A DNA stretch of 64,000 nt from Streptomyces tendae (lineage in GTDB: Bacteria > Actinomycetota > Actinomycetes > Streptomycetales > Streptomycetaceae), in the NCBI RefSeq assembly GCF_014650435.1, contig NZ_BMUY01000007.1, positions 310,001-374,000 on the forward strand, in the 5' to 3' direction. Shown here piece after piece: positions 35,968-43,863 of the stretch. Below the pieces are notes generated by a model, which had not been told where the DNA came from, searched no databases, and was given only the letters and a program-made list of their open reading frames with translations. Numbering within the stretch: the stretch's first letter is position 1; every line of letters starts with the position of its first letter. Both the position numbers and the translations under genes were made by a program.

Positions 35968-37197
35968 TCAGGCAGCCGACGGAGGCAGGTATGCGGCAGT
36001 CGCGGTCTGCGGCGGATAGATGATGGCCGAGTCGTCGAAGCTCTGCTGGTACTTCTGGTACTGCAGCAGCGCCAACTCCGGGGCGTTGTGGTGCCAGTGC
36101 GCGGGGCCGCGCTCGAAACGCAGCGGCCCGCGCCAGGTGGGGAACTCCATCGTCTCCAGCGCGTCGAGGAGATCCTCACGGCTGTCGGAGCGGGCCGCGT
36201 CCAGTGCGGCGGCGATGATGGTGACGTCCGTGAAGTGCGTCAGCGCGGTGTCCGGCGGGAAGGCGCCGTAGCGCTCGACGTAGCGGTCGATGAACCACCG
36301 CCCGATGTCGGTGAGCCCCTCCCAGGACGGCCGGTAGCGCATGGCCGGCCACATCGTGCCGACCCCGTTCTCGCCGCTCAGCCGCCAGAAGTCGTCCGAG
36401 CGCAGCGGGAACCCGAAGGTGACCATCATCGGGATGCCGGGCCGCAGTCCCACTTCGGCCGCCTGCTCGACGATCATGTAGTTGGTCTTGATGACGGCGC
36501 CGTTGATGAACAGGTCCGGCTTGAAGTCCTTGATGGCCCGCAGCTCGTGACGGAAGTCAATGGTGTCGTCCTGGGGGAAGTCGAACCGCAGGAACTCCAT
36601 GCCGTGGCGCTGGGTGCCGTACTCGACCAAGGTGTCGGCCATCTGCGCCCCGAAGACGGTGTCTGCCGCGAGCAGCCCGATCCGTCGCATCCCCTGGGAG
36701 GCCGCGAAGTCGAGCATCACCGGCACACGGTCGGCTATCGAGAAGTACGAGCGGAAGACGTTGCGCCGCTTCTGGGCTGTGATCAGGCTGTGCCCGTTCT
36801 CGACGAAGATCGGCAGATCGTAGCGGCTCGCCACGTCGACGACCCACGGAGTGGTGCGCAGATGCCACTGCCCCATGGCGGCCACGACACCGTCCACCAG
36901 GGCGAGCTTGGTCATCTGGGCCGCCGACGACCTCGCCATGCCCTCCTGCGCGGCCGTGGCCTGGTCGTCGTAGAGGACGAACTCGATCTGCCGCCCGCCG
37001 CGAGTACCGCCGTGCTCACGCACGTACTCCGCGCCCAGGAAGGCGCCACGGGTGACCAGCTCGCCCGCCGTGGGATCGCCCGGCTCGTTCAGCGGGGTGA
37101 CGATGCCGATGCGGACCGGATTCGCGCCCGCCTGCTTGTTGACCTGCTCGATATTGCTCCGAGCACGTTCCTCGTGTGTGGTTTGGGCACTGCCCAC
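35968..37197 (-). CDS. Type I periplasmic-binding-fold protein without signal peptide
   Basis: 409 residues from a GTG at 37197 behind AGGAGG. From residue 28 it reads VRIGIVTPLNEPGDPTAGELVTRGAFLGAEYV, the start of a Leu/Ile/Val or urea-binding-protein fold, with both lobes present to the C-terminus. Unlike transport receptors it has no signal peptide or lipobox; a hydrophilic 27-residue head replaces it, and no ABC permease or ATPase is nearby. It is therefore probably a cytosolic ligand binder, perhaps a sensor or a carrier for a pathway intermediate. Confidence 0.8.
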   Translation of the reverse strand: MGSAQTTHEERARSNIEQVNKQAGANPVRIGIVTPLNEPGDPTAGELVTRGAFLGAEYVREHGGTRGGRQIEFVLYDDQATAAQEGMARSSAAQMTKLALVDGVVAAMGQWHLRTTPWVVDVASRYDLPIFVENGHSLITAQKRRNVFRSYFSIADRVPVMLDFAASQGMRRIGLLAADTVFGAQMADTLVEYGTQRHGMEFLRFDFPQDDTIDFRHELRAIKDFKPDLFINGAVIKTNYMIVEQAAEVGLRPGIPMMVTFGFPLRSDDFWRLSGENGVGTMWPAMRYRPSWEGLTDIGRWFIDRYVERYGAFPPDTALTHFTDVTIIAAALDAARSDSREDLLDALETMEFPTWRGPLRFERGPAHWHHNAPELALLQYQKYQQSFDDSAIIYPPQTATAAYLPPSAA

Positions 37198-37226
37198 GGG
37201 ATTCCTCCTGCTGTCGGTGCGAATGT

Positions 37227-38384
37227 TCAGATGCCGAACTCGGACCGGTACGGGGCGAACCGCTCCTCGAAGTCCCTCTCGGTGAGACCGAAGTCCTCCA
37301 GGGCATAGGTGTGACGGCCGGTTGTCGCATCGTTCTCCGCCGCAATGAAAGCGGTCATGCGGCGACCGGCCTCAGCAGTCAGCGGTACTCCGATGTAGTC
37401 GCACACACGCTCGGCGGCACCGAGTGGATCGCCCACGACATCGCGGAAGTTCAAGTCGAGCGGGGCCGTGGCAGTCGGCCCGGTGCCCCGCCGCAGGCGG
37501 TTGAGGGCCTCGGCGGCATAGTCGAGCCAGTAACGGCCGATCTCCTCGCGGTCCACGGCGTCGGAGCGTGCGGCACGCACAGTCGAGGTCAGGCTGCACA
37601 CACTGGGCACTGCCACGGCGGGCGAGCGGTGCAGACGGATCACCTTGGCATTCGGGTAGACCCGGGCCAGATCCTCGGCGTGCCACAGATGAGAGGGGCA
37701 CTTCAGCAGCACCGGCGCGCCGGGCCTGCGCCACAGCACGCAGCGCAACTGGTCCTTGTGGAAGCGGTACGCCGGCAGCATGGATTGCCCGCGCAGCCAA
37801 CGGGAGTAGCCCGGTACGCGGTAGCGCAGCGCATAGATCGAGTGGCGGAAAGAGCTGGCGGTCAGCCGATGACACTCCTCGGGCAGCTGCGCCTGCAGCA
37901 GATGGATGGACCTGAAACCCGGAGCCGCCCGGTAGTACTCCTCGATGTACGCCTCGCACGCGGCGATGAGGTCATCGGGCTCCTCGGCGGCGGCAGGCGC
38001 CATCGTTTCCCACAGCGCCGGGGAGCGCAGGTCCGGGTGCTGGGCGAGCAGGTGCTGCAGGAACGTGGTCCCCGTGCGCAGCAGACCTGTGATGAACACC
38101 GGACGGATGGGAACGCTGCTGATCTCGGGCACGGCCGCCGTCATGTGCCGGACACGGATCTGCGTCACCAGAGCGGACACCAGAGCGGCCCGCGTGCGCG
38201 CACGACCCTGGTCGTGCAGCCGCGCCTCGCTGTCGATAGCCCTGGTCAGTTCCGTGAGATCCGGCACGAAACGCAGCGGCGTTCCCCCGTCGTCGTCCGC
38301 GATGCAACGCGCTTCGGCCACCAGCGAGGCCGGATCGAGATCCATACGATTCACCGACGAACGATCAGACGTGTCCAAAACCAT
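37227..38384 (-). CDS. Sulfotransferase family protein
   Basis: 385 residues. The 5'-phosphosulfate loop is FITGLLRTGTTFLQHLL, and the 3'-phosphate-binding Arg/Ser region is seen in VIRLHRSPAVAVPSVCS. LLKCPSHLWHAEDL matches the Sulfotransfer_3 branch. It should move sulfate from PAPS to a hydroxyl or amine of the product or an intermediate. CysDN in the same cluster could supply the sulfate precursor. It is the first gene of a six-gene operon, with three SARP-type repeats upstream. Confidence 0.88.
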   Translation of the reverse strand: MVLDTSDRSSVNRMDLDPASLVAEARCIADDDGGTPLRFVPDLTELTRAIDSEARLHDQGRARTRAALVSALVTQIRVRHMTAAVPEISSVPIRPVFITGLLRTGTTFLQHLLAQHPDLRSPALWETMAPAAAEEPDDLIAACEAYIEEYYRAAPGFRSIHLLQAQLPEECHRLTASSFRHSIYALRYRVPGYSRWLRGQSMLPAYRFHKDQLRCVLWRRPGAPVLLKCPSHLWHAEDLARVYPNAKVIRLHRSPAVAVPSVCSLTSTVRAARSDAVDREEIGRYWLDYAAEALNRLRRGTGPTATAPLDLNFRDVVGDPLGAAERVCDYIGVPLTAEAGRRMTAFIAAENDATTGRHTYALEDFGLTERDFEERFAPYRSEFGI

Positions 38385-38567
38385 GCGCTCCTGCCTTCCG
38401 GCGGATATTTCGCTCAGCGAATGGGAGCCCGGGTAACGCCGACCTGGCAGACACTGCCGAGCCGGAGCCGGCCCGGCCGCCGATGACTTTTAGGGGAAAT
38501 TCCATGCAGAGGATCCCCTGCCATTTGCGCAATCTCATTGCCCCGACGCTTCAGCATCGACAGGCTC

Positions 38568-38611
38568 ATGCTAGATGGCTGCGCCTGACATGCCGCTGAC
38601 GCACAACTGAC
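38568..38611 (-). promoter_or_regulatory. SARP-type promoter of the sulfotransferase operon
   Basis: On the minus strand GTCAGTT, GTCAGCG and GTCAGGC are spaced exactly 11 bp. After nine bases comes TAGCAT, a good -10 hexamer (38568-38573). This repeat-to-hexamer geometry is the classic SARP layout. Confidence 0.82.
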
Positions 38612-38708
38612 CTTGTTGGAGCCCAGAAAGCCTTGTGGAGCGCTCGGCAGTTGTGCGATAACTGACGTAATGCTGAGGCGCCATGGTCCGACAAGAACGG
38701 AGGTGGGC

Positions 38709-39707
38709 ATGGCTACCGTCACAACAGAATCCGACAGGGCACTCGAAGCCATTCAGCGATATACAGTCGCAGATAATCCGAGTGCCTTCCTCGCGGTCAA
38801 CAGCGGGAACAGCTATTTCGAATCGGATGACTCGCCGGGAGTCATCGTGTACCGCACCGCAGGAAGGTACCTGGTCCAGTTGGGTGGACCGTTCGCACCG
38901 GCCGACACCCGCGCACGCCTGCTCCAGGAATTCGTCACCTTCGCGAACGAACAGAGCCGCCAGATCGTGACCGTACAGCTCCAGGGCGCCGACGCGGATC
39001 CTTATCTCGCCCAAGGTTTCACGGTCAATCAGATCGGCGCCTCGTACGCCATCGACCTTGAGGGTTTCTCCCTGCGCGGTACCGCGTTCATGCAACTGCG
39101 CAACAAGATCTCCCGCTCGCTGCGCAGCGGTCTGAAGATCAGCGAAGTCCCGCTCGAACCGTGGTACGACCAGATGCGGGAGCTGGACAAGAGCTGGCTG
39201 GGGACCAAGGGCGAGGGCACGAAGCCCCTCGAGTTCCTGATAGGCCAGTACGGCGGCGAGCACCAGCCGTTGCGTCGGCTGTTCGTCGGCGTGCTGGACG
39301 ACAAACTCGTCGGCTACATCACCTACTCACCCGTCTACGGTGCGCAGGCCGGCTGGCTCCACGACCTGACACGGCGCCATCCCGACTCGCCCCCCGGGGT
39401 GATGGAGGCGATCAACAAGACGGCCATCGACACCTTCAAGGCCGAGGGCACGCGCTACCTCCACTTCGGATTCACGCCCTTCACGTCGCTGCAGGTGCGA
39501 CCGCAGCTGCCCGGGCACAGCGAGGCCTTCCACTGGTTCATGGGACACCTGTGGCAGTTCGGCGAAGGCGTGTACCCGGCGCAGACCCAGCTCGCCTACA
39601 AGGAGAAGTGGGCCCCCGACATCATCCTCCCGGAGTACGTCGCCTTCCAGAACGGGGCGAGCATTCCGGCACTCGTGCACATCTTCCGTGCTTGCAACGC
39701 GGTGTGA
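38709..39707 (+). CDS. DUF2156 aminoacyl-tRNA-dependent transferase (VlmA-like)
   Basis: 332 residues from the ATG at 38709 behind GGAGGTG. It is a tandem GNAT-fold protein like the soluble domain of MprF lysyl-phosphatidylglycerol synthases, with the segments LRNKISRSLRSGLKIS, GYITYSPVYG and a C-terminal FNPxW-like region (KEKWAPDIILPEY). In valanimycin biosynthesis VlmA of this family takes serine from seryl-tRNA and puts it on the oxygen of an alkylhydroxylamine, the step before N-N bond formation. The cluster SerRS and two tRNA-Ser-like genes make the same job likely here. It is divergent from the sulfotransferase operon. Confidence 0.88.
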   Translation: MATVTTESDRALEAIQRYTVADNPSAFLAVNSGNSYFESDDSPGVIVYRTAGRYLVQLGGPFAPADTRARLLQEFVTFANEQSRQIVTVQLQGADADPYLAQGFTVNQIGASYAIDLEGFSLRGTAFMQLRNKISRSLRSGLKISEVPLEPWYDQMRELDKSWLGTKGEGTKPLEFLIGQYGGEHQPLRRLFVGVLDDKLVGYITYSPVYGAQAGWLHDLTRRHPDSPPGVMEAINKTAIDTFKAEGTRYLHFGFTPFTSLQVRPQLPGHSEAFHWFMGHLWQFGEGVYPAQTQLAYKEKWAPDIILPEYVAFQNGASIPALVHIFRACNAV

Positions 39708-39757
39708 CCACGCGCGCTCTTCGCCAAGTCCCGAGACGACGAACGGGGTATTCAGAG

Positions 39758-39919
39758 ATGTCCGACCGGATCGACTCCGCTGGGCAGCACGTCTTCGAAC
39801 TGTTCGGAGCGGTGGCCGCGGCTCCCGACGACGAAGCGGCGGGAGCAGCCGCCGACGCAGCACTCGCCGAACTCGACGCGCTGCTGCGCGCGGCGGCGAT
39901 CGAGTCCGTGCCCGAGTGA
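39758..39919 (+). CDS. Small acidic protein, 53 aa
   Basis: The ATG at 39758 lies 50 bp after the VlmA-like gene on the same strand. The product (MSDRIDSAGQHVFELFGAV, then a run of Ala/Asp/Glu) should form two or three amphipathic helices, with no Cys and no membrane segment. I recognise no family. The position suggests co-expression with the transferase, perhaps as a partner or small regulator. The codon pattern supports a real gene despite its size. Confidence 0.6.
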   Translation: MSDRIDSAGQHVFELFGAVAAAPDDEAAGAAADAALAELDALLRAAAIESVPE

Positions 39920-39977
39920 GCACACCCGTGAGCGCACCAGGCGGGGGCCTCGCCGGGATCCCCCGGGGCTGTCGGAC

Positions 39978-41168
39978 TCAGGCCGAGGACCCCCGCTTGG
40001 TGCGCTCCACCGCTTCCCACAGGTACCAGCACGCCACCGTGCGAAACGGACGCCACCGCGCACCGCGGGTCTCGATCTCCTCGCGCCCGGCAAGAGCCGC
40101 CTTCCCGAAGGCGATCGAGAAGCCGTTGCGAATGCCGTAGTCGTCCACCGGCAGCACGTCCGGCCGGCCCAGACGAAACATGAGGAACATCTGCGCGGTC
40201 CACCGGCCGATGCCGCGCACCGACGACAGGCACTGGATTACTGCCTCGTCGTCCATCCCCCGGATCGCCGCCAGCTCCGGCAGCACACCGGCATCCACCT
40301 TGTGCGCGAGGTCGCGCAGCGATGCCAGCTTCGGTCGTGACAGACCCGCGGAGCGCAGCTGTTCGTCGGAGGCGCCGAGGATCTGCTCGGGCAGCAGGCC
40401 CTCGCTCGAATCGGGAAACAGCGCACGGACACGGCGGTGGATCGTCGCCGCCGCCTTGTTCGACAGCTGCTGGTGGACGACGGCCTCGGCGAGCGCGCCG
40501 AAAACGCTGGCCGCCTCGTTGAGCGGCATGGCGAACGGACCGGTACTGTCGATGAGGTCGGCGAGCGCGGGGTCCGAGGCACGCAGATACGCGACCGCGG
40601 TGACCGGGTCGAAGGGGTAGGCGCCGGCCGGACCGCCGGCCTCGGCGGGGCGTTGCGCACCGGCACGTTCGATCGCCAGCAGGCCCAGTTTCGTGGTGAC
40701 GCCGCCGCTCGCGGAGAAGCCGCCGGGTTTGCCGCCCGCGGCCACCACGCGATGGCAGGGAACGATCAGTGCGAAGGGATTACGGGCGAGCGCCTGGCCC
40801 ACGGCGCGTGCCGCACCCGACTTCCCCATCCGCTCGGCCACCGCCGCGTAGGTGAGGGTCTCACCGGCCGGAATGGCCCGGGCGGTGTCGTAGACACGGC
40901 GGCGGAAGGGCGGCACCCCCGACATGTCCAGATCGACAGAGGCCAGGTCCCCCGGCTCGCCGCGCAGATGCCGCACCACAGCGGTGATGGCACCGCGCAC
41001 GTGAGGCGGCGGCGTACTCTCCAGCCCCCCGGGAACCATGCTCAGCAGCCGCTCGTGGGTACGGGCCCGGTCGGCTTCCGGCAGCTGCAGGCAGGTGACG
41101 CCGTGCTCGCTCCAGGCGATCCCGCAGGTGCCGACGGCGGTGTCGAAAAGGGTGAATCCACAGTTCAT
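39978..41168 (-). CDS. Fusion of O6-alkylguanine-DNA alkyltransferase and AlkA glycosylase
   Basis: 396 residues. The first 165 are an Ogt-type alkyltransferase with acceptor Cys138 in IVPCHRV and the DNA-binding wing around YAAVAERMG. The rest is a 3-methyladenine glycosylase: an HhH motif in SSVRGIGRWTAQMFLMF and the catalytic Asp in VLPVDDYGIRNG. The usual fusion partner of AlkA is the Ada regulator; an Ogt-AlkA join is unusual. It repairs alkyl-O6-guanine and 3-alkyladenine. Azoxy compounds can yield DNA-alkylating species, so this is a strong self-resistance candidate inside the cluster. Confidence 0.92.
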   Translation of the reverse strand: MNCGFTLFDTAVGTCGIAWSEHGVTCLQLPEADRARTHERLLSMVPGGLESTPPPHVRGAITAVVRHLRGEPGDLASVDLDMSGVPPFRRRVYDTARAIPAGETLTYAAVAERMGKSGAARAVGQALARNPFALIVPCHRVVAAGGKPGGFSASGGVTTKLGLLAIERAGAQRPAEAGGPAGAYPFDPVTAVAYLRASDPALADLIDSTGPFAMPLNEAASVFGALAEAVVHQQLSNKAAATIHRRVRALFPDSSEGLLPEQILGASDEQLRSAGLSRPKLASLRDLAHKVDAGVLPELAAIRGMDDEAVIQCLSSVRGIGRWTAQMFLMFRLGRPDVLPVDDYGIRNGFSIAFGKAALAGREEIETRGARWRPFRTVACWYLWEAVERTKRGSSA

Positions 41169-41235
41169 CCAACGCGTTCCTTTCGCATTTCTGCCCGTGC
41201 GGGGGCAGGCCCGAGCAGGCCGGCCAAGAATGCAG

Positions 41236-41285
41236 CAGTGCGACGGCGGTCCAGCACAAACACATGCTGGACCGCCGCCGCACTG
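41236..41285 (-). terminator. Long hairpin downstream of VOC gene
   Basis: Outer arms from CAGTGCG to CGCACTG with a 21-bp stem (one mismatch) around an 8-nt loop. It lies between the VOC stop and the Ogt-AlkA start and probably ends the VOC message. Confidence 0.8.
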
Positions 41286-41299
41286 TTCACTGCAGGCCG

Positions 41300-41635
41300 T
41301 CAGGCCGCACAGATGCAGAACTCGTTGTCGTCCAGGTCCTTCAGAACTACCCAGCCGTCATGGGAGGCGACTTCGGTGGCACCGAGGCCCTTGACGCGCT
41401 TCACCTCACCGTCCAGGTCGCCGGTGAAGAAGTCCAGGTGCAGTCGGTTCTTGCCCTGCCGCTTCTCGGGGACCAACTGGAGCGACAGGCCGGACGCTTT
41501 CTGCTCCGGGTCCTCGAAGTACACCGTGGAATCGTCGGACGACGAAACCTTGTACCCGGTCACCGCCTGCCAGAACTCAGAGGCGCGCTTCAGGTCGTTG
41601 GTGTCAACACAGACGTTACCGATCTGGATGGCCAT
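41300..41635 (-). CDS. VOC family protein
   Basis: 111 residues beginning MAIQIGNVCVDTNDLKRASEFWQAVTGY. It has a paired beta-alpha-beta-beta-beta VOC fold with metal-ligand-like positions in LHLDFFTGD and a C-terminal LKDLDDNEFCICA. It may be a binding protein that sequesters the product (as for bleomycin) or a small isomerase/dioxygenase. It is boxed in by strong hairpins on both sides, so its level may be set separately from the oxidation genes upstream. Confidence 0.85.
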   Translation of the reverse strand: MAIQIGNVCVDTNDLKRASEFWQAVTGYKVSSSDDSTVYFEDPEQKASGLSLQLVPEKRQGKNRLHLDFFTGDLDGEVKRVKGLGATEVASHDGWVVLKDLDDNEFCICAA

Positions 41636-41672
41636 CTCTTGTTTCTCCTATTGCGGATTAACTCCGTGCGGA

Positions 41673-41712
41673 CAGCAGTCGGTTGTCTGGCATGCCAGAC
41701 AACCGACTGCTG
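41673..41712 (-). terminator. Perfect 40-bp palindrome between diiron and VOC genes
   Basis: A perfect inverted repeat from CAGCAGTC to GACTGCTG with essentially no loop, only 22 bp after the diiron gene stop. It is likely a terminator or mRNA-end protector for the vlmH-like operon. Confidence 0.82.
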
Positions 41713-41734
41713 CAGGTATGTGTGACACGGCAAA

Positions 41735-42724
41735 CTACAGGATGCGGGGAGCCTGTGCACGCAGAAGATCGATTGCCTCCGGGATCCCCATGTATTTCAG
41801 CCGAGATTCGGCCAGTTCGTCATTCCAGCGGGCCGCGAGGTCCCATCGCGACTGCGGAGTGGTATCGAGCATCCGGCACCCCGGGAACAGCTCGAAGTCC
41901 GTCAGCAGTTCCCGGTGCTGGAGCATGCCTTCCTGGAAGAGTTCCTCGCGGTGCATGACGAACTCCCGGTCGTTGATCTCGCCCCACAGCGCGCGGCCGC
42001 GGTGCAGGACCCCCATGATGTGCTCGCGGTCCTCCGGGTGCTCGAGCAGGTGTTCGCGCACGATGGAGCTGCCGACCGCGAGATGGCGGATCTCGTCGAT
42101 CGCGGCGCCGCGGGCGATCTCCCCGGCGACCGGATCGAGCACCCCCCACTTGCGTTCGCTCAGTTCGGTGGAGGCGGCCAGCACCCCTTCGATGATGACC
42201 GCGAACGCCACGACCCCGCCGATGAAGTCCTGCTCCTCCCGCGTCACCTGCTGCGCGAACTCTCTGATCGGCCGCAGGACCTGCTGCTCGTAGTCCGCGC
42301 CGACCTCGCGGATCCACGGCATCAGCTCGCCCCGGGGCACGCCGAGGTCGACCAGATGGTTGCGGAAGATCATGTGGTGCCGCGCCTCGTCCAGCAGCTG
42401 GGTGGAGAAGAACTCCAGCTCGGCAGTGCCCGGCGCGGTGGCCACGTAGTCCGCCAGCACCTTGGTGGCGGACTCCTCGTCCAGCGCCCGGTAGGCCAGC
42501 TCCAGCCGGAGCGCCTCGCGCAGGGGACCGGGCTCGCGCATGTGGTCGGGCGTGCGGGCCGACGGCGAGTACCCCAGCGGGCGGTTGCGCAGGGTGCCCT
42601 GGGCCACGGCGGAGAACCAGTACGCCAGGTCGCACTGCTCGACCGTCAGCGCAAGCGAGCCGGCGCCCTCCAGCAGGCCGGGTGCCTCGTCCCAGTCCGC
42701 CTCGACAGGTATGTCAGCGGTCAT
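41735..42724 (-). CDS. Ferritin-like diiron oxidase (VlmB-like)
   Basis: 329 residues, mostly helical. Two metal-ligand motifs are present: EARH at 113-116 and EIRH at 211-214, with extra Glu residues (for example Glu180 in AVIIEG) at the right spacing for a four-helix diiron site. The closest named relative by context is VlmB of valanimycin, reported to oxidise the hydrazine intermediate to the azoxy group. It works in the cytosol with oxygen. It follows the flavin reductase gene by 6 bp in the vlmH-O-R-B order. Confidence 0.82.
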   Translation of the reverse strand: MTADIPVEADWDEAPGLLEGAGSLALTVEQCDLAYWFSAVAQGTLRNRPLGYSPSARTPDHMREPGPLREALRLELAYRALDEESATKVLADYVATAPGTAELEFFSTQLLDEARHHMIFRNHLVDLGVPRGELMPWIREVGADYEQQVLRPIREFAQQVTREEQDFIGGVVAFAVIIEGVLAASTELSERKWGVLDPVAGEIARGAAIDEIRHLAVGSSIVREHLLEHPEDREHIMGVLHRGRALWGEINDREFVMHREELFQEGMLQHRELLTDFELFPGCRMLDTTPQSRWDLAARWNDELAESRLKYMGIPEAIDLLRAQAPRIL

Positions 42725-42730
42725 CGCAGT

Positions 42731-43303
42731 TCACTCCTTGTCCTTGGGTGTGCGGGTGTCCAGGGCCGCAAGCCCCTCGTGCCACAGCTGCCCGGCGAAA
42801 GCCAGCAGCGGAGCCCCCTGGCCCGCGTCCCCGGCCAGCACCTCCGCCGTCAGCAGATGGTGATCCCCGATCTCCTGGTCCCCGGTCAGGGCGCACGCCA
42901 TGTGGGCCAGGCAGCCGTCGATCAGCGGCGCGCCTGTCATGTTGTCCGTGGTCCACTTCACGTCGGCGAACTGCGCGTCGCCCCGGTGCCGGCCAGGAAC
43001 GGCGAACTGCCGTGCCAGGGACGCCTGTTCACTGGACAGAACATTGACTGAAAACACACCCGCCTCGCGGGCCAGTGCAGTAAACGCGGAAGAGGACCGC
43101 AGGCAGGCGCCCAGCAGCAACGGTTCGCGGGAGATGGCCACCACGGCGCTGACAGTGGTGCCGTGCCGCACACCGTCGTGGTTGACGGTCAGCACGGTGA
43201 TGCCCGAGGCGAAGCGGCGCAGCGCCCGGCGGCCGGCCTCGGAGCCGGCGCCCTGGATGCCGCGGGCCGTGGCCACCGCCGCGGCGGCGGGTGTGGAATT
43301 CAC
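42731..43303 (-). CDS. Flavin reductase (VlmR-like)
   Basis: 190 residues from a GTG at 43303 that overlaps the previous stop by four bases. It has the flavin-reductase domain of two-component monooxygenases: RRFASGITVLTV, AVVAISREPLLLGACL and FSVNVLSSEQASLA, with a C-terminal GDHHLLTAEV. It supplies reduced flavin to the N-hydroxylase encoded at 43864 in the same operon, as VlmR does for VlmH. Confidence 0.9.
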   Translation of the reverse strand: MNSTPAAAAVATARGIQGAGSEAGRRALRRFASGITVLTVNHDGVRHGTTVSAVVAISREPLLLGACLRSSSAFTALAREAGVFSVNVLSSEQASLARQFAVPGRHRGDAQFADVKWTTDNMTGAPLIDGCLAHMACALTGDQEIGDHHLLTAEVLAGDAGQGAPLLAFAGQLWHEGLAALDTRTPKDKE

Positions 43304-43833
43304 AGTCCGGCTTCCTGTGCGACGCCGGGTGTGTGCTCGGCGACGGCCGGCCCGGGCACCCGGCTTCCGGCGCCGGCGGTGCGTGCGCGCATCTGCGCAG
43401 TGATCCTGTCGTACAGGGGATCGGCGACCGGCTCGAAGGGCAGCCCGAAGGGCTTGAGGAAGTTGCCGAACAGTCCGCGGTCCCCAAGGACGTGGAACGG
43501 GATCGCCAGCAGCGCCCACTCGGGCCCCGCCAGCCACAGCCACAGCCCCACTACAGCACCCTGGGTGACCAGACTGTGCATGCTGTTGTACAGCACGTAG
43601 TAGACCTTGGAGATGCGCCCGTCGGTACTCCGGCGGAAGGCGATGGCGCCAGGGATGTAGCCGATGAGGTCGATGTAGGCGAACAGCGCGATGAAGGGGA
43701 TCCAGCGGATCTCTCCGAAATGAACGATGATCAGTACGATCGACAGCGCGAAACCCACGAGATACTCCGCCCGGTGCAACCGGAACGTATTGGGTGTCTC
43801 GAACGGGTTCTTTTGATCCACGGTTCCCTCCAT
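43300..43833 (-). CDS. Small integral membrane protein (VlmO-like)
   Basis: 177 residues with about four hydrophobic helices (YLVGFALSIVLIIVHFG, WIPFIALFAYIDLIGYI, GAVVGLWLWLAG and a shorter one near ALLAIPFHVLGD). Polar conserved-looking spots include a membrane Asp in AYIDLIG, a His in YNSMHSLV and HVLGDRGLFGN. In the valanimycin cluster the membrane protein VlmO is needed at the N-N bond-forming stage between seryl transfer and oxidation. Place in the operon and topology agree. It is coupled to the flavin reductase by a 4-bp overlap. Confidence 0.78.
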   Translation of the reverse strand: MEGTVDQKNPFETPNTFRLHRAEYLVGFALSIVLIIVHFGEIRWIPFIALFAYIDLIGYIPGAIAFRRSTDGRISKVYYVLYNSMHSLVTQGAVVGLWLWLAGPEWALLAIPFHVLGDRGLFGNFLKPFGLPFEPVADPLYDRITAQMRARTAGAGSRVPGPAVAEHTPGVAQEAGL

Positions 43834-43863
43834 AAATCAGCACGTGGCCAGCGGACACAAGGA

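Noticed and set aside
33982..37308. Long plus-strand open frame (about 1108 codons) opposite the ThDP and binding-protein genes
   Set aside because: Shadow frame; the minus-strand proteins carry full family motifs while this one has none.
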